A DNA stretch of 24,235 nt from the NCBI GenBank assembly GCA_965660075.1, contig CBFHYO010000051.1, positions 1-24,235 of the forward strand, in the 5' to 3' direction. Below the pieces are notes generated by a model. The model was not told the origin of the DNA and made no database searches. It saw only the letters and a program-made list of their open reading frames with translations. Each line of letters starts with the position of its first letter. Within the stretch, counting starts at the first letter, position 1. A program made the translations under genes and the position numbers. Below are positions 21,303-24,235 of the stretch, piece by piece. This stretch comes from CAYYFV01 sp965660075 (lineage in GTDB: Bacteria; Patescibacteriota; Gracilibacteria; UBA1369; GCA-2718715).

Positions 21303-24235
21303 CTACAGTTTGCTCAAAAGATCAGACGCATCACACGTATCCACTCCTTGCACATTACCATTAGATTGAGATGAGTACAAGGTAACACCAGCTACTGGGT
21401 TAGCAATTACTTGGCCCGAAAAACCAATCGCGCCACGACTTGCATCTGCATTAGCACCAAAATGTGAGCTTAGTGCCGTACGCACTTGTTCTGGTGTTGG
21501 TGTTGGGCTTGTAGCAACATCTGATTCTACAATAACAATATTTCTCGTCCTGTCGTTATTAAGACTAAGCAAATGTTGTGCAAAAACACCACTACTACTA
21601 ACTACCCTTGGTAAATACAATATTTTGTATGGTCTAAGATCATCAAATGTAGGTGGCAAATAAATATTACTACCATTAGTTCTATACAACCTACCATCAT
21701 TAAGATGATTTTGAGTTACTCTTGATGGAACTATATTCCCACTACGTTTTAACCTAAATCTACCATTAACTTTAAAATCCTTTATCATGCTTGCTGGAAT
21801 TTCTATTGCCCGAGTTACTACTCCGGTTGCTTGATCAACATCAAACGCAGCTAAATTTGATAATGCAGGTGGCTTTGGTGGGTCTGATGGAGAAATTACA
21901 GCACCAGGTTGGATTACTATTGAATGTAATCCATCAACCGAATCCTTAAAGTCTAGTTTGGCTACTTGAGTTTGGTTCCAAGCTGCATCCATACCTACTG
22001 AATAGGTTTGTTCTGGTAATTGTGTTTGGCTTGGACTTGGTTGTACTCCGGCTGCAATCTGTAATCTACGTCTAAAATAATTTTCGATAATTTGCGTAAC
22101 TTCTACTGGAGTTCGGGTAGTAGAAAGCTCGTGAATATCTAAGTTTCTAAAAATAGCTTTGGATAAATCCGAATTAACATTGCTGACAGCTAGACCCAAT
22201 AGCATTTTTAGATAACGCACTTTAGATTTTATTAGTTCTCGAGTTGCACTTGGTCGACGTTCTAAGAAAGTATCTGCAATATTATCTAGTCTTTTAATCA
22301 TGCCAAATGATCTTCTTGTAGTGGCAGAGGAGGTGTCCGAGGAATCTAGCGTGCTTCTTAAAATTTCGTAGTATAGTCTTACACCAGAATAGTTAGATAA
22401 TTGTCTAAGTCTCGTACGTTTAGATTCTGTCGAACCAGAACCGTTTTGAATATAGTGCATAAGTGCCCCTGTAATTTTACTATGAAGACTTTGATTAACA
22501 GCTCCTTGGGATTGATAAGAAGACCAAAATCTTTGTAATTCTTGAGTAAAATTGCCCACTCGATTAAAACCACGGCTTACCTTACTTATAACTGTATCGA
22601 TTGGGTCTGTAAATAACACGTTTTGAGTACGTTGTTCACGGCTTGCTTGCTGAGGAACTAAGTGATCTAAAATTCTTACAATCGGAGTGTATTCACCCAT
22701 GTTTGCTCCTTGCACAAAACTACCAGACAAAGAATCACCACCAATAGGTGCAAGACGTATACTCGCAATAGACGCACTCATAGACTCTTGCGGTTGTACG
22801 GTAATCCCCACAATGCCTTCATTTTCTCCAGTAACAGCATTAAAACTAATTTGAATATTGCTCACATTTGGATTTATGCTTTTAACAAATGTTACACAAG
22901 CTTGGTTGATATCAATTCTATTGGCATCTGTGAAATGTTGAGGGATTTTAAAGCTATAATATACATTGCCTAGTGCATCGGTTTGTGGGCGCGCCTGCCC
23001 TTGAATTGATTTATTACTTTGGTTGTATTGCATCTCGCTGCTAGCATTTAGAAACAATTGACCATACATTGGAGAAATGTTGATTTCACTAAAAGTAGAG
23101 TTTTCTAAATCAAAATTTAAATGCTTATACAGCTGTCTATCATTAAAAGTTCCTGCAGATCTGAGTTTTGGATGTAAATTACCAGCAAGCTCAGATCTAA
23201 ATTGAGTTACATAATCTGGAAGACTATCAGGGATTTCTTTGTGTGGAGCACGAGGGGTATTGTTTAGTGTGGAAGCCAAATCTATATCTAGTAATCCAGA
23301 AACTTCTCTAAGTACTGGATCTGTCGCAATCCACGCAAGCATTATATCTAGAAGACTACCTTCTCTTTTAAGTAAATTTCCGTCTAGCTGTTGTTTAATT
23401 CGATTTCCGAGTTTAGATAAACACGCGTGGAAGTGTCTATAAAATTGGTCTTCTTGGTTTAAACCACGTAACATACGAGGTAGGGTAGAGTCTCCATCTA
23501 TCAGATTTTGTGATCGTCCAGAAACAAAGTCTTCAAAATCACCCCAAGTGTGAGTGGTAAAATCTGAATTAACTAAAAGATTTTTTAAAAAATATGGGAA
23601 ATGCTGGCGTTCTTGTGTGTTAAGGCCCGTTTCTGAGTAAAATCTTTCGCTAATTACAGAAGATAATGATTCTCTATGAAAAACAGAAGCCATCTCGGTA
23701 ATACTTTCTTCTTTTAGCAACATAGGTACCGCCACAGCAGCCCCAAAAATTGTGGAAGCTCGCGCTATCAGAGGTGAATCCAACAATTTATTGGTAGTTC
23801 CAATGATAATTGCCGAAGATGCCAATAGATTTTGTTCAGAAACGTTATCTATCATAGACGCTAACGTTTGAATAGCAGTCAAAGGCATATCTACAACACC
23901 AGGGCGATTGAATGCTTGGTACGCATTTATTTGAAGCTCTACATTTGTAAGATAATCTACAAGTCTTGCTACGTATGGATTGCTTAAGTCAGTCGATTCT
24001 CCAGCCTCTTGTATTATTGTTTTGAGTGTGTTTCCAAAATCAGTTATCTGATAACGTTCGTCTACATAAACCTCTTGAATTAGTTTGTTAAAAACAAGTC
24101 TACGCAAACTCGGGTTTGTGACCAATGGGTTATGTGTTGGGTCTGGATATGCTAATAAATCAAACACTTTATAACCTTGAACAATAAGTCTTGGAGTAAT
24201 ACTCAGAATTTTTTGTGACAATAAACCTATTGAAT
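21303..24235 (-). CDS. Very large hypothetical protein, start possibly outside window
   Basis: At least 972 aa if the TTG at 24219-24221 is the start. The frame stays open to the right edge (upstream codons read SIGL), no ATG is present there and no promoter is visible, so the true start may be outside the window. No family recognised. There is a hydrophobic stretch at about 133-170 (LLASSAIIIGTTNKLL, then FGAAVAVPMLL) and otherwise long helical and polar regions. The C-terminal third is rich in Ser, Asn, Pro and Gly (PSDPPKPPALSNL; TSPTPTPEQV), more like an exported or surface protein. No signal peptide, repeat or enzyme motif is seen. Stop TAG at 21303-21305, followed by a stable hairpin. 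Confidence 0.8.
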   Translation of the reverse strand, partial: SIGLLSQKILSITPRLIVQGYKVFDLLAYPDPTHNPLVTNPSLRRLVFNKLIQEVYVDERYQITDFGNTLKTIIQEAGESTDLSNPYVARLVDYLTNVELQINAYQAFNRPGVVDMPLTAIQTLASMIDNVSEQNLLASSAIIIGTTNKLLDSPLIARASTIFGAAVAVPMLLKEESITEMASVFHRESLSSVISERFYSETGLNTQERQHFPYFLKNLLVNSDFTTHTWGDFEDFVSGRSQNLIDGDSTLPRMLRGLNQEDQFYRHFHACLSKLGNRIKQQLDGNLLKREGSLLDIMLAWIATDPVLREVSGLLDIDLASTLNNTPRAPHKEIPDSLPDYVTQFRSELAGNLHPKLRSAGTFNDRQLYKHLNFDLENSTFSEINISPMYGQLFLNASSEMQYNQSNKSIQGQARPQTDALGNVYYSFKIPQHFTDANRIDINQACVTFVKSINPNVSNIQISFNAVTGENEGIVGITVQPQESMSASIASIRLAPIGGDSLSGSFVQGANMGEYTPIVRILDHLVPQQASREQRTQNVLFTDPIDTVISKVSRGFNRVGNFTQELQRFWSSYQSQGAVNQSLHSKITGALMHYIQNGSGSTESKRTRLRQLSNYSGVRLYYEILRSTLDSSDTSSATTRRSFGMIKRLDNIADTFLERRPSATRELIKSKVRYLKMLLGLAVSNVNSDLSKAIFRNLDIHELSTTRTPVEVTQIIENYFRRRLQIAAGVQPSPSQTQLPEQTYSVGMDAAWNQTQVAKLDFKDSVDGLHSIVIQPGAVISPSDPPKPPALSNLAAFDVDQATGVVTRAIEIPASMIKDFKVNGRFRLKRSGNIVPSRVTQNHLNDGRLYRTNGSNIYLPPTFDDLRPYKILYLPRVVSSSGVFAQHLLSLNNDRTRNIVIVESDVATSPTPTPEQVRTALSSHFGANADASRGAIGFSGQVIANPVAGVTLYSSQSNGNVQGVDTCDASDLLSKL

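Noticed and set aside
22379..23442. Short frames on either strand within the 972-aa gene
   Set aside because: All lie inside or opposite the long continuous frame and show no family features.
1..24235. UGA recoded as glycine or tryptophan
   Set aside because: Conserved genes such as lepA and the ion pump use GGN and TGG and have no in-frame TGA, and no gene appears split at a TGA; only the absence of TGA stops is supported.
1..24235. CRISPR array, transposon or prophage
   Set aside because: No regularly spaced repeats, transposase, integrase or phage structural motifs are seen; the only direct repeat is the two-copy coding duplication at 454-579.

Overview
The window looks like chromosome of a reduced, AT-rich bacterium, most likely a member of the Candidate Phyla Radiation (Patescibacteria). 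The inference rests on a standalone PrgI-family protein paired with a TraC/VirB4-N-like protein (typical of these genomes), several very large proteins with no recognisable family, very tight gene packing, and base composition of about one-third GC by eye. No phage, IS element, integrase or CRISPR array is visible. I cannot name the phylum. All 20 genes whose stop is visible end in TAA (15) or TAG (5), none in TGA. No gene has a convincing Shine-Dalgarno sequence; genes behind visible promoters have leaders of only about 10-30 nt.

Layout. 1-3312 (minus): a DUF1360 membrane protein, then two overlapping genes of unknown function; the last runs off the left edge. 3369-5875: a small-subunit-type pseudouridine synthase (RsuA/RluB family, plus) converging on lepA (minus) with a 4-bp overlap of stops. 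5984-9666: prgI and a TraC-N-like gene (plus) converging on a P2-type calcium-type ATPase (minus), sharing one bidirectional terminator built into both coding ends. 9768-13866: tRNA-Gln(UUG) with its own promoter and terminator, a 1054-aa single-span protein with an SH3b-like tail, and a kinase-like protein on the other strand. 13931-16773: an MscS channel and a two-gene ABC-2 exporter (YadG/YadH type). 16770-18050 (minus): a secreted coiled-coil M23 peptidase of EnvC type.

18130-20987 is the most interesting stretch: one tightly packed plus-strand operon that begins with ribosomal protein L27 (rpmA), continues with an unknown gene whose start contains a strongly GC-rich, foldable segment, then BolA, a CGFS monothiol glutaredoxin, a fusion of a DUF1858 domain to an A-type (IscA/ErpA-like) iron-sulfur carrier, and an Asp/Glu racemase family enzyme. 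BolA, CGFS glutaredoxin and A-type carrier form a recognisable iron-sulfur cluster trafficking set.

20986-21302 holds tRNA-His(GUG) (minus) and, behind it, a roughly 100-nt candidate non-coding RNA on the minus strand with its own promoter, an internal hairpin, a possible pseudoknot and a terminator-like 3' hairpin. 21303 to the right edge (minus) is a protein of at least 972 residues with no recognised family, whose start may lie outside the window.
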